The notes under the pieces were generated by a model. That model saw nothing but the letters and a program-made list of their open reading frames with translations, did no database searches and was not told where the DNA came from. A stretch of 7,545 bases of DNA, from positions 1 through 7,545 of the forward strand of contig CALGUT010000169.1 in NCBI GenBank assembly GCA_937920335.1, in the 5' to 3' direction. Source of the stretch: an uncultured Opitutales bacterium (lineage in GTDB: Bacteria > Verrucomicrobiota > Verrucomicrobiia > Opitutales > UBA2995). Shown here in pieces: positions 1-7,064 of this stretch; within the stretch, counting starts at the first letter, position 1; every line of letters starts with the position of its first letter. A program made the translations under genes and the position numbers.

Positions 1-223
1 GCGTATCAGGATTATAAATACTAAATATATATTCTCCATCAATCGAGGTGATACCCCGCAACTGCAACTTCGCAAGCGATGCAGGTCCTAACTCTTCCTG
101 GGAACTACCACCGGCTGCTTTACCCGGAGGAAGAAAAGGTGAATTTTCGAGCAGCGATCGCCCCGTCTGTGCACTCAGACTCGAGCTTACTACAACTACC
201 ATTAACAGATTTAGAATTTTCAT
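1..223 (-). CDS. Partial exported GspC-like protein (5' end only)
   Basis: An open frame starts with ATG at 223-221 and stays open for 74 codons to the window edge, so the C-terminus is missing. The start overlaps the gspD stop as ATGA. It has the clearest Shine-Dalgarno in the window, AAAGGA at 232-237, eight bases before the ATG. The N-terminus is MKILNLLMVVVV followed by SSSLSA-Q, which reads as a signal peptide with cleavage near residue 18. A Gly/Ser/Pro-rich linker covers about residues 19-48. Residues 50-74 (LAKLQLRGITSIDGEY, then FSIYNPDT) alternate polar and hydrophobic residues around a Gly, like the first strands of the GspC homology region or PilP fold. Coupling to the secretin gene supports a role as a periplasmic secretin partner. 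Canonical GspC has a cytoplasmic N-terminus and a retained membrane anchor; this protein seems to lack a cytoplasmic part. Coding status is fairly sure; the GspC relationship is inferred. Confidence 0.7.
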   Translation of the reverse strand, partial: MKILNLLMVVVVSSSLSAQTGRSLLENSPFLPPGKAAGGSSQEELGPASLAKLQLRGITSIDGEYIFSIYNPDT

Positions 224-2295
224 TTCTTGAATCCTTTCACCCTGGCATCGGACTTTGATTTTTGGGGAGCATCCTCTTCGTCGTCGTCAATCAGATCAAC
301 GTCCCCTGAAAGCGCGCGTTGGACTAAATCCGCATCTTGAAATTTTGCTGCACTCTCTAACGCGTCTGCATTCGCCTCTGCTGAAGTCCTAAGAATTTTC
401 GGACGAATAAAAAATATCAATTCGGTATCCCGAAACGTTTCTGATTGGGGCCGGAATAACGATCCGATGATAGGGAGGTCACCCCAAAGTCCCACTTTTT
501 CATTGGTATTGTCAGTAAACGCTTCTTGAAAACCAGCCAACGTAATCAACTCTCCATCAGACACCGTAAGGAAAGAGGAAGCTCTACGAGTTGTAATTAT
601 AGGTTGTTCATTGTTGTCGATAGTAACCGTACCCCCAAGATTATCTACCACCTGCTCAATCTGAATCTGGATAGAACCATCAGCCCCTATGAGCGGAGTC
701 ACGGTGAGTTCGATACCAATATCGCGGTACTGAACCTGACTAGAAAGAGATCCACTGACTCCACTTGTTTGAGTCCCCGTAACGATCGGCCGCGCCTCAC
801 CCACAACGATGTTCGCTTCTTGATTATGGGTAGCCACGATTGTTGGAACATTGATCAAGCGAATATTACCCTTAGACTCCGCGATCTTGAAAACGATTTC
901 CATTGAAAGCGCAGATGGGAAAATACCTTCATCGTCTCCATTAGGAAGTAAATCAACGGCATTCGTTGAAATAGGCCCAAACGAACTGCCATCCCAATTT
1001 CCCGCATAATCAAATCCGAATTCGTTAATTCCCGATCCGTTGCTTCCATTCAAACTCACTTCAGCGATCACGACATCAATTCTCACTTGAGGGAGCAAAA
1101 CGTCGATTTTCTCAATCAGCTGACGAGCCTGGTCAATATCGCGCTTGGTTCCGGTTACTATCAGCGCGTTACTCCGCTCGTCAGCAACAATGGTTAGGTT
1201 ATCGCTAAACTGTAGACCGTATTCTTCGCCGGTTGTCCGGTTACTGCCACGTACCGTGACTGAAGGAGTCGGTTGCGGAGCTGGAGTGGCATTCCCAGCC
1301 CCCCCATCGGGACGGGTCTGAGTATTCGTCGAACGACGGTTTGCCTGACCAGCACTGTTTGGATCGACCTGCCCCGAAACGATTTCGTTTAAGATTCCTG
1401 CAATCTCAATCGCATCGCCATGCCTAAGAGCAATTGCCTCATTAAAGATGGACAGGCCTTTATCGGTATCGATCTCCTTTATAAACTGCTCAATCACTGG
1501 CAAATTACTCGGATGAGTGACCACGATCACTTGATTTGTTCTATCGTCCGAGCGAATCGTTGAATTGGAATTCAAGTATTTTCCATAGCCGGCTGTGATA
1601 ATGCTCTCAACTTGCGCAACAATCTCGGACGCTACAGCGTGCTCAATATCGTAAAACTTAACTAACACATTGGGATTCGATGGCTGGTCAACTTCATCGA
1701 GGACCATCTGAACCCGCTTCAGATTGACCATACTATCGGTTATCAGCATCGCATTCGCTTTTTCATAAAGAAATAGCTGGCCCGTTCCCGGACTCAGAAA
1801 GGGCTGAATTAAGGGTTGGACCTCTGAAGTCGTCAGATGATTCAAAGTAAAAAACTTAGTGAAGACACCCTCAGTATCTGCCTCATCACTCAAATCTCCG
1901 TCGATGAACTCCGGCGTTCTTCCTGTAACGGATGAGGAGGGTACAACTTTAAGAAACAGGCTTCCCTGTTCGATCACAGCGATTCCGTTCAATGCCAGTA
2001 AGCTTTCAATCGCTACGATACGTTCCTCTACAGATAATGGACGTTGACTAGTAAAATTAAACAGTGGACCAGGAAGTCCCTGAGGTCGCAACACCGACCG
2101 GTTCGTCAACTTCTCCAACAACGACAATACGGAATCTACAGAATCACCCCGTAAAATAAGTGGAGCCACCTCGCTTCCACCCTGACCTTTCAGTGAAACT
2201 GATGAAGCAGAAAGTCCAAGAAAAAGAAATAGAACAATAAACAGTCTTCCCTTGAAAACGCTTATCTCAGTTTGGGATTTTTTCTGTAATGTCAT
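220..2295 (-). CDS. gspD: Type II secretion system secretin GspD
   Basis: This is the outer-membrane pore of the T2SS, a multimeric secretin that lets folded exoproteins leave the periplasm. The 691 residues are close to the usual GspD length. A basic N-terminus and hydrophobic core (about 16-34) form the signal peptide. N0 lies at about 42-119, N1 at 144-205, N2 at 210-277 and N3 at 282-398; N3 is interrupted by a Gly/Asn/Pro/Thr-rich insert at about 309-350. The secretin barrel domain spans about 402-636. Its hallmarks are VPTIVATHNQEANIVVGEARP (483-503, bearing the conserved VP, N and VGE positions), YRDIGIELTVTPLI (523-536) and VGLWGDLPIIGSLF (601-614). The last motif usually reads VPLLGDIP, so Gly replaces the first Pro. 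A 55-residue tail follows, with an acidic run at 664-676 and a basic end. No Shine-Dalgarno is visible before the ATG. The stop overlaps the next gene. The assignment is secure. Confidence 0.97.
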   Translation of the reverse strand: MTLQKKSQTEISVFKGRLFIVLFLFLGLSASSVSLKGQGGSEVAPLILRGDSVDSVLSLLEKLTNRSVLRPQGLPGPLFNFTSQRPLSVEERIVAIESLLALNGIAVIEQGSLFLKVVPSSSVTGRTPEFIDGDLSDEADTEGVFTKFFTLNHLTTSEVQPLIQPFLSPGTGQLFLYEKANAMLITDSMVNLKRVQMVLDEVDQPSNPNVLVKFYDIEHAVASEIVAQVESIITAGYGKYLNSNSTIRSDDRTNQVIVVTHPSNLPVIEQFIKEIDTDKGLSIFNEAIALRHGDAIEIAGILNEIVSGQVDPNSAGQANRRSTNTQTRPDGGAGNATPAPQPTPSVTVRGSNRTTGEEYGLQFSDNLTIVADERSNALIVTGTKRDIDQARQLIEKIDVLLPQVRIDVVIAEVSLNGSNGSGINEFGFDYAGNWDGSSFGPISTNAVDLLPNGDDEGIFPSALSMEIVFKIAESKGNIRLINVPTIVATHNQEANIVVGEARPIVTGTQTSGVSGSLSSQVQYRDIGIELTVTPLIGADGSIQIQIEQVVDNLGGTVTIDNNEQPIITTRRASSFLTVSDGELITLAGFQEAFTDNTNEKVGLWGDLPIIGSLFRPQSETFRDTELIFFIRPKILRTSAEANADALESAAKFQDADLVQRALSGDVDLIDDDEEDAPQKSKSDARVKGFKK
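232..237 (-). promoter_or_regulatory. Shine-Dalgarno site for the GspC-like gene
   Basis: On the minus strand AAAGGA lies eight bases before the ATG at 223, inside the last codons of gspD. Most other genes here lack such a site, so it supports both the chosen start and translation initiation independent of simple coupling. Confidence 0.5.
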
Positions 2296-2321
2296 AGTAT
2301 AAAATAACGAGTCGGATGCAG

Positions 2322-2334
2322 GACTAATTTAGTC
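2322..2334. repeat. Perfect 13-base inverted repeat upstream of gspD
   Basis: The plus strand reads GACTAATTTAGTC: six-base arms around one central T. It lies 27 bases before the gspD start codon. The AT-rich centre and lack of a U-tract make it look more like a protein-binding dyad than a terminator. A chance occurrence cannot be excluded. Confidence 0.4.
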
Positions 2335-2344
2335 GAGTCACATT

Positions 2345-2358
2345 GAACCTGAAGGTTC
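2345..2358. repeat. Small hairpin GAACC-loop-GGTTC
   Basis: The plus strand reads GAACCTGAAGGTTC, with five paired bases and a four-base loop. As RNA from the minus strand the loop is UUCA. No run of U follows, so it is not a canonical intrinsic terminator. It may be a minor structural element in the gspM-gspD spacer. Confidence 0.3.
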
Positions 2359-2418
2359 CGCAGTCGGACGGAGTTGTTTCCGTATGTCTAATTGCTAACA
2401 TTTATTTAACGCCAAGAG

Positions 2419-2961
2419 TCAGGATGAGGATGCATTCATCTCAAGGGAGGATATAAAAAACTGCACGTCCAACAGGTTTGGATTCGAGCGATCAGGTGAA
2501 ACAACAACGCGATCCAGAGTTACGTAAGGCACCAACGATTTCAGCCGATCCGACAGACGTAGGACCATTTCAAGCTCCGCCTTATTCACAGATAGCCTCA
2601 CATTATGAAAAGTGAAGAGCGGCCCCATCTCAGTCTGTGGGCTATTGATAGAATACTTGAGATCCATCTCATCGATGATACCAATTAAACGGCTGACTAG
2701 CTCCGTGCTCGATAGCGTCTTGGACGAATCCAACTCGGAGGACCTCTCCAACAACTGTTCTTCCACACGATCTTTTTGGGAGAGAAATAGATCGTAAGAC
2801 TCAATCTGTTGATTCGTCCCGGAGAGCATCTTATACCCGCTACCGTACCTGTTTAACGAATACATTAGCCATACGAGTGCGATGCCCCCGACAAACATCA
2901 GAAGTAAAAACTTCTCCCGAGTCGAAGTCCGTTTATACAGTCTTCTAAGTTCTGCGATCAT
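2419..2961 (-). CDS. gspM: Type II secretion inner-membrane platform protein GspM
   Basis: The 180-residue bitopic protein has the usual size and layout of GspM. It has a short basic cytoplasmic end (residues 1-17, many Arg/Lys), one membrane helix at about 18-36, a polar segment with coiled-coil character at about 48-80, and a small alpha/beta domain at about 85-173 that fits the ferredoxin-like GspM periplasmic fold. GspM partners GspL and holds the platform under the pseudopilus. Sequence alone is weakly conserved in this family, so the call rests on topology, length and its place directly after gspL, with a 4-base ATGA overlap. GAGGG lies immediately before the ATG, too close to be a good ribosome site, so coupling to gspL is likely. 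A PilO-like name would describe the same architecture. Confidence 0.85.
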   Translation of the reverse strand: MIAELRRLYKRTSTREKFLLLMFVGGIALVWLMYSLNRYGSGYKMLSGTNQQIESYDLFLSQKDRVEEQLLERSSELDSSKTLSSTELVSRLIGIIDEMDLKYSINSPQTEMGPLFTFHNVRLSVNKAELEMVLRLSDRLKSLVPYVTLDRVVVSPDRSNPNLLDVQFFISSLEMNASSS

Positions 2962-4193
2962 CCCTCGGTCAGTAATATTTGAGGCGCCAATGCCCCTGGT
3001 TTAAATTCAACACGCAGCCGAAAGCTGGATTGGTTATTAGCTACCCGATTGTTACTGATCGTCACAGTACTGATAATCTCGACTTCTCGTAACGCTTCTT
3101 GAAATCCGTTAATATCGGAAGTAGGGAGCCCGACCGCCTCCACCTGAATCGCATTGCCTCCTTCTGCCAAAAAACGGGTCAAATATACGCTATCCGGACG
3201 GTACTGGTTAACAACATCCAGCATCTGAAACGGTAATAGTTGATTGGTCGTGATTTGGTTAATTTTCGCCAGGATATTAGATTTCTGTTCCACCTCTTCG
3301 GCAAGTGGACGCTTCTCCAGGGCTATGATCAACCGACTGGCATTCCATTTACTCAAAGCAAAAAGCCCGATCTCAGCGAACGCCAACAGACAGAATAGCA
3401 AGCATACAATCAAAGTAGCCCGCCAATACCATAGCGTCCACCCATACTTCTTGACCAACTGCTCTTTTGCATCCGCTTTTCGCACATCCATCGCCCAGAG
3501 CTTACTACTCGAACTGATAGCGACATGCAATGGATCCCCGACGTAGTCACCATACGGAGTAAGCTGAATCGATGGTCTCGCTTTGTTCTCCTTAAATTCC
3601 CAATCCCGTCGATAAATCGGATCCAAGACATCCACCTCAGTGAAATCTGACACCGGAATTGCCAATGTCGGTTCATCCTGCCGAGCTACCTGACCGGAGA
3701 CCCTTTGAGTGATCATGCTCTTCGCAGACTCCAAGTCGGTCGAACTAAATTCAGGCTCCATCGTGATTCCCACCACAGTCTGGGGAACCGGATCATTCGC
3801 AGGCAAAAGTATGCCAGTCAACGTGGATTCATGGAGCAGGAAAAATAAGGTTGGGCGTTCAAACCTCAAGCCAAAGCTCTGTACAAAATCTGGAAACGCG
3901 TAGTCATACTGATCTGATTCAGCCAAGTCCCGCCGGAGTTTCTGATCGAAGGCCGCGTATATGAAAATTCGATTCGAATCTTCGCCGAAAAAGTATCCCC
4001 AATTCAGCTGTTCCAAATTAAACGGAGACATCTCCTCAACACTCAGTTCCGCGAACTCCTCAAGTTCTTTCGCCTTAAGCTCTTCGGGTACAGAAAACGC
4101 CCTGGAGACAAACCAGTTACCGGGTACGAGCACCGGTTCGATCGACTCTTCAGATCCGGAGAGCTGCTGGATCCATTGCGGGAATTTTGGCAT
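2958..4193 (-). CDS. gspL: Type II secretion inner-membrane platform protein GspL
   Basis: The 411-residue bitopic protein has a cytoplasmic part at 1-250, one membrane helix at about 257-280 (hydrophobic run TLIVCLLFCLLAFAEIGLFA), and a periplasmic part at 284-411. GspL recruits the secretion ATPase GspE through its cytoplasmic domain and contacts GspM in the periplasm. The periplasmic part starts with a charged helix (about 285-312). A PilN/GspL-like alpha/beta module follows, with a strand at IQVEAVGLP (349-357), a helix at INGFQEALREVE (361-372) and a strand at FRLRVEFK (391-398). The cytoplasmic domain is divergent: no clear actin-like phosphate motif is visible, although MSPFNLEQLNWGYF (55-68) resembles the conserved stretch of GspL/PilM proteins. 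There is a 43-base gap from gspK and no visible Shine-Dalgarno. An in-frame stop at 4232-4230, with no ATG between, supports the ATG at 4193. Confidence 0.88.
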   Translation of the reverse strand: MPKFPQWIQQLSGSEESIEPVLVPGNWFVSRAFSVPEELKAKELEEFAELSVEEMSPFNLEQLNWGYFFGEDSNRIFIYAAFDQKLRRDLAESDQYDYAFPDFVQSFGLRFERPTLFFLLHESTLTGILLPANDPVPQTVVGITMEPEFSSTDLESAKSMITQRVSGQVARQDEPTLAIPVSDFTEVDVLDPIYRRDWEFKENKARPSIQLTPYGDYVGDPLHVAISSSSKLWAMDVRKADAKEQLVKKYGWTLWYWRATLIVCLLFCLLAFAEIGLFALSKWNASRLIIALEKRPLAEEVEQKSNILAKINQITTNQLLPFQMLDVVNQYRPDSVYLTRFLAEGGNAIQVEAVGLPTSDINGFQEALREVEIISTVTISNNRVANNQSSFRLRVEFKPGALAPQILLTEG

Positions 4194-4236
4194 TAAGATA
4201 GGATTAAGAAGTGAAGTTAAGGGGTTTCTTTAAGGA

Positions 4237-5430
4237 TTAAAGCACAATTTCATTTTCCTGGATCTCTACGACCGTAAACGGATAGTTGAGGTTGCCAATT
4301 TCTTCCGACCTTTCGGAATTATCTTCGATCGAAAAAACAGGCTCTTCGCGGTTAAAACGTTCAAACTCAGTCCTGCGGTTACTGGGAAGTTCACCACTCA
4401 TTGAAATAAGGGCCCTCAACTCGAATACGCTTAACCCACGTTTTGCCCGAATGATGACGGTCAACCATGAGATTTCATTCGTGATGGTTACACCCGGAAT
4501 ACCACTTTTTAATGACTGTGGAATCTGGGAAGCGGCAGAAAAGTAGCGATCGTCGTCGGTTCCTCGCGCCCCATCATCGCCCGCAAGGAATTCCCAGTAG
4601 TCCATTTGTTCGTAATTAACACCCTCCTCACCCATCGAAAATAGAGACGGATCTGCCGAATTTATATTCACGTTACCATCGTTAACCGGAGAGAAGAGAC
4701 TTTCGAAACGATCATAAAGGTCGGTCGGTCGGCCATAAAGATCAAAGAACTCTTCACGAAATCCACCAATCAGACTCAATTCCCTGAGTGAGCTTAAGGG
4801 TTGGTTAGCCGGTTCATAGGGTATGGCTGCGTCCAGGTAGTAATCGTTTTCAGCACCGTCGGGGCGCACAAGATCATCTTCATCTACCCAATCCTGAAAC
4901 TTATCCACCAACTCGGTCGCCGTATAATCGTCGAAGCCCAAGTCTCCCAATATCACAAGAAAAGTGACGTTATCTTCATAAAGACTGGAAAATGGAAGCT
5001 TTCCCGATTCGTCTTGGAATTCGATGGAGACAGAATCGGCCTCCAGGAAGCTAATTCCGGCAAACTCCAGAGGGTTATGCCATCCTTGAGTCGGGGCGTA
5101 CAAGGCATTGTCGAGCTCAGCGTACTCAGCCATAACCGCCAATGTGACCTCAAGACTCGAATAAGCTACCCGCCGAAGATCGCTTTCAGAATTCTTCATA
5201 GCATTCATCTGAATGTGCGGAAGAATCTGTTCCATAAACTGCACCAGCAAGATACTGAGCAAAAATATCATTCCCAATACGAAGATAATGATGCTCCCCC
5301 GCCTACGATCTTTCATAGGTTCCTGTTTCGGCTGGCTTGAATTTGATCCCATGTAGCGGCCCATTCGAAATCTCCCGCTCACATTGGCTCCGTCCCCCTC
5401 GTTCTTTGACTGATTTTTAAAACACAACAT
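4237..5430 (-). CDS. gspK: Minor pseudopilin GspK (pseudopilus tip)
   Basis: GspK caps the pseudopilus tip with GspI and GspJ. From the first ATG the protein is 397 residues. The prepilin-peptidase site is RRRG-SIIIF at 44-49, followed by a hydrophobic helix to about 66. As usual for GspK, the Glu at mature position 5 is absent (Phe here). Family signatures are FQDESGKLPF (138-147), FQDWVDEDD with PDGAENDYY (178-198), YEPANQPLSSLREL (205-218) and GNVNINSADPSLF (252-264). Acidic loops such as DDGARGTDDD (285-294) could bind calcium. The start is ambiguous. The first ATG overlaps the gspJ stop as TGATG but gives a 45-residue hydrophilic leader. Met39 (ATG at 5316) gives the normal leader MKDRRRG and has AGGA just upstream. 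I kept the longer form because of coupling. Confidence 0.9.
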   Translation of the reverse strand: MLCFKNQSKNEGDGANVSGRFRMGRYMGSNSSQPKQEPMKDRRRGSIIIFVLGMIFLLSILLVQFMEQILPHIQMNAMKNSESDLRRVAYSSLEVTLAVMAEYAELDNALYAPTQGWHNPLEFAGISFLEADSVSIEFQDESGKLPFSSLYEDNVTFLVILGDLGFDDYTATELVDKFQDWVDEDDLVRPDGAENDYYLDAAIPYEPANQPLSSLRELSLIGGFREEFFDLYGRPTDLYDRFESLFSPVNDGNVNINSADPSLFSMGEEGVNYEQMDYWEFLAGDDGARGTDDDRYFSAASQIPQSLKSGIPGVTITNEISWLTVIIRAKRGLSVFELRALISMSGELPSNRRTEFERFNREEPVFSIEDNSERSEEIGNLNYPFTVVEIQENEIVL

Positions 5431-6086
5431 CAGAAGACAGGGATCCCTTCATTGGGGTTTGGTAAATTAATGACATAGCTGAGGGGTTCTTCCTCCCCCG
5501 CTTCAAAGACTATCTTGATTCGCCTGGGAATATCGTAGCGGCGCTCCGTATTCGTTCGAGGTTCTTCCTCAAGCTCCCATAGTTCCAGCTCCGAGTCGTA
5601 GTAATGGTATTCGATGTCCGTGACGAATGCAGAAATCAAAGTTTGCCGAGGCGGAACCTCTTCAAAATCCACTTCCAACCGAGATTGCCAATACAAAACC
5701 AAGCCCACATCGTCGATGACTTCCAATTGGTAAATCACATAGGGTAACGAACGGTCCTGCCAGGGAATGATGCCATCAGCCTCGCGAACTTCCCACGTTA
5801 ACAAAGGAGTTCCACTGGTATTAAACTGCCCAGACGTATGATCGAGGAATATGTAAGTAAGCCCATCTGTTTCGACGGGAAGCGCTCTACGAAAACCGCG
5901 TTTCAGGAAATCCACCACTTGGCGACTATGAACTTCCAGGTTTCGCACAGGCGTGGTTCCGCGCCATATATCCCCCAAGCCAACCGTGAGCAGCAAAACC
6001 GCTGTCATAATACCACTCGCTAGCAAGATAGCCAAGAGTACCTCTAACAGCGTAAATCCGCTTCTCCCATTCCGACTAGAGATCAT
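5430..6086 (-). CDS. gspJ: Minor pseudopilin GspJ
   Basis: The 218-residue prepilin-like protein has cleavage site GRSG-FTLLE after residue 10, with the Glu5 of the mature form at residue 15 and a hydrophobic helix to about 39. The soluble domain shows FLKRGFRRALP (60-70), as in GspJ helices after the stalk, and ends with IPRRIKIVFE (186-195), matching the terminal strand of the family. Length (about 200) also fits GspJ. I chose the ATG at 6086 because it forms a 4-base ATGA overlap with the gspI stop. The frame continues upstream to a GTG at 6104, which would add six residues (MGLQRV) and overlap gspI by 22 bases, so that start is less likely. The mature domain is strongly acidic (for example ELELWELEEEP). 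GspJ forms the tip complex with GspI and GspK. Confidence 0.92.
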   Translation of the reverse strand: MISSRNGRSGFTLLEVLLAILLASGIMTAVLLLTVGLGDIWRGTTPVRNLEVHSRQVVDFLKRGFRRALPVETDGLTYIFLDHTSGQFNTSGTPLLTWEVREADGIIPWQDRSLPYVIYQLEVIDDVGLVLYWQSRLEVDFEEVPPRQTLISAFVTDIEYHYYDSELELWELEEEPRTNTERRYDIPRRIKIVFEAGEEEPLSYVINLPNPNEGIPVF

Positions 6087-6559
6087 AACTCTTTGAAGTC
6101 CCACCCAAACTGCTGGTCTTTTCGAAAGTCTTCCATTCGTTCCTGAAGGTCTTCTCGCGCCCGATCGACTTCATCAACCTCACTCCAGGAAGGTCGCAGC
6201 AAATAGAAAAGCTGCTCCAGCTGCTGGCGTTCGCCGTCCGCATCTCGCATATCGACGAACAAATTCACAGTAAACAGATTCGGGATCTCAGTCATTTCAA
6301 TCTCAGAATACCAATTCCCCGTCACCCCATTCCCCATATCAAAATCCAAGCCGTCTTCTGCCTCTTCAATATCACTGATCGTTTGAAGCTCTCCCCGCAC
6401 GTAGGCGAGCTCCTCATCGAAATTTGCTTTCAATCGGCTCGCCTCAAAGTTACTAAGAATGTTCACGTATGACGAGACCAGGACCGTCGCCGCACCCGCG
6501 AAAATGACCACCGCGACGAGGACTTCGAGAATCGTAAATCCCTGCTTATTCGTTTTCAC
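6083..6559 (-). CDS. gspI: Minor pseudopilin GspI
   Basis: The 158-residue prepilin-like protein has leader MKTNKQG, mature start FTILEVLVAVVIFAGAA and Glu5 at residue 12. GspI initiates the tip complex with GspJ and GspK. The start codon is GTG (6559-6557), forced because an in-frame TAG lies two codons upstream (6565-6563) and no ATG precedes the cleavage site. It overlaps the gspH stop by one base (TAGTG), so coupling is likely; no Shine-Dalgarno is visible. The domain is very acidic, with 33 Asp/Glu against 14 Lys/Arg. GspI is usually about 120-130 residues. Here a charged, probably helical tail (about 124-150, VDEVDRAREDLQERMEDF) extends it. The assignment to I rather than another minor pseudopilin rests on position and stalk sequence. 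Confidence 0.87.
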   Translation of the reverse strand: MKTNKQGFTILEVLVAVVIFAGAATVLVSSYVNILSNFEASRLKANFDEELAYVRGELQTISDIEEAEDGLDFDMGNGVTGNWYSEIEMTEIPNLFTVNLFVDMRDADGERQQLEQLFYLLRPSWSEVDEVDRAREDLQERMEDFRKDQQFGWDFKEL

Positions 6560-7044
6560 TAGCTACTGCGGCTGATAAAGCCCGTGAAAGGTTCGATAAT
6601 CAACTCACGCGTTCGCGACCCAACTTCGAGCACCACCTTAAATGGAGCAGACGTCGCATCACCGTATAGTACGACGCTATCTACTTCATACCAAGAAGGA
6701 TTTTCAAACGAGTCGCCTTTGTAGAGAGGCTCCTGTAAATAGAATGTCGCTTTCAACTTCACCGTCCCCAGGTCGATACCTTCGATCGGATAACTCGATA
6801 CAACCGCGGTTGCAATCAGTACGAACCGATTCTCTTTAACATCCCAGGCCAGTTCCAGTGCCCGGCGGTCCTCGTATGCAAACATCCGACCCTCCGTTTG
6901 CGCCAATACAAAACTACTTTCAAGCTCGGCCAATGGATCCTTATCCAGAAGCGAGTCCATATTAACGGCGAAGATCACCCAAGCAGAACCCACCAACACG
7001 ATGGCGAGCAGGACTTCCAGTAATGTGAAGCCTCGCTTTAACAT
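6559..7044 (-). CDS. gspH: Minor pseudopilin GspH
   Basis: The 161-residue prepilin-like protein has the short leader MLKRG, mature start FTLLEVLLAIVLVGSAWVIF and Glu5 at residue 10. The globular part has the GspH pattern: a helix after the stalk with LESSFVLAQTEGRMFAYEDR (41-60), a first strand pair ALELAWDVKENRFVL (62-76), and a terminal hairpin RELIIEPFTGFIS (146-158), which recalls the final IxxxPxTG-like strand of GspH/FimT proteins. GspH links the GspG shaft to the I-J-K tip. It starts 20 bases after gspG with no visible Shine-Dalgarno and ends in a one-base overlap with gspI. Family membership as a T2SS pseudopilin is secure; the specific letter H rests on position and size. Confidence 0.87.
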   Translation of the reverse strand: MLKRGFTLLEVLLAIVLVGSAWVIFAVNMDSLLDKDPLAELESSFVLAQTEGRMFAYEDRRALELAWDVKENRFVLIATAVVSSYPIEGIDLGTVKLKATFYLQEPLYKGDSFENPSWYEVDSVVLYGDATSAPFKVVLEVGSRTRELIIEPFTGFISRSS

Positions 7045-7064
7045 GATATTCAGATCGGGATAAT

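Larger units (their letters stand above)
2296..2418 (-). promoter_or_regulatory. gspM-gspD intergenic region with dyads and AGTC repeats
   Basis: This 123-base stretch is the only sizeable gap in an otherwise tightly packed operon. It holds a perfect 13-base dyad (2322-2334), a short hairpin (2345-2358) and several copies of AGTCG on the plus strand, starting at 2310, 2331 and 2362. No good sigma-70 promoter is visible. TATACT on the minus strand (2296-2301) directly touches the gspD ATG, which is too close to serve as a -10 element for a normal leader. The region could be an internal promoter/operator, an mRNA processing site that sets secretin dosage apart from the rest, or a plain spacer. 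Its function is inferred only from its position and symmetry. Confidence 0.3.

Noticed and set aside
526..906. A 126-codon open frame on the plus strand
   Set aside because: It is antisense to the conserved secretin domain of gspD and encodes a low-quality Arg/Asn-rich sequence with no family resemblance.
2296..2301. TATACT as a -10 promoter element for gspD
   Set aside because: It abuts the ATG, so transcription would begin inside the gene, and no TTGACA-like hexamer lies at the right distance.
2345..2358. Intrinsic terminator between gspM and gspD
   Set aside because: The stem is only five base pairs and no U-tract follows on either strand.
2324..2401. A 25-codon minus-strand frame (MLAIRHTETTPSDCGTF...) in the gspM-gspD gap, with its TAG inside the palindrome
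   Set aside because: It has no ribosome site, hydrophobic segment or recognisable motif, and a frame of this length arises easily by chance. Conservation in relatives would be needed to revive it as a leader peptide.
4801..5340. A 179-codon open frame on the plus strand
   Set aside because: It lies entirely antisense to the well-supported gspK, has no recognisable domain or ribosome site, and its composition is that of a shadow frame.
6087..6104. GTG at 6104 as the gspJ start
   Set aside because: It overlaps gspI by 22 bases and adds only six residues, whereas the ATG at 6086 makes a standard ATGA junction and a 10-residue leader.
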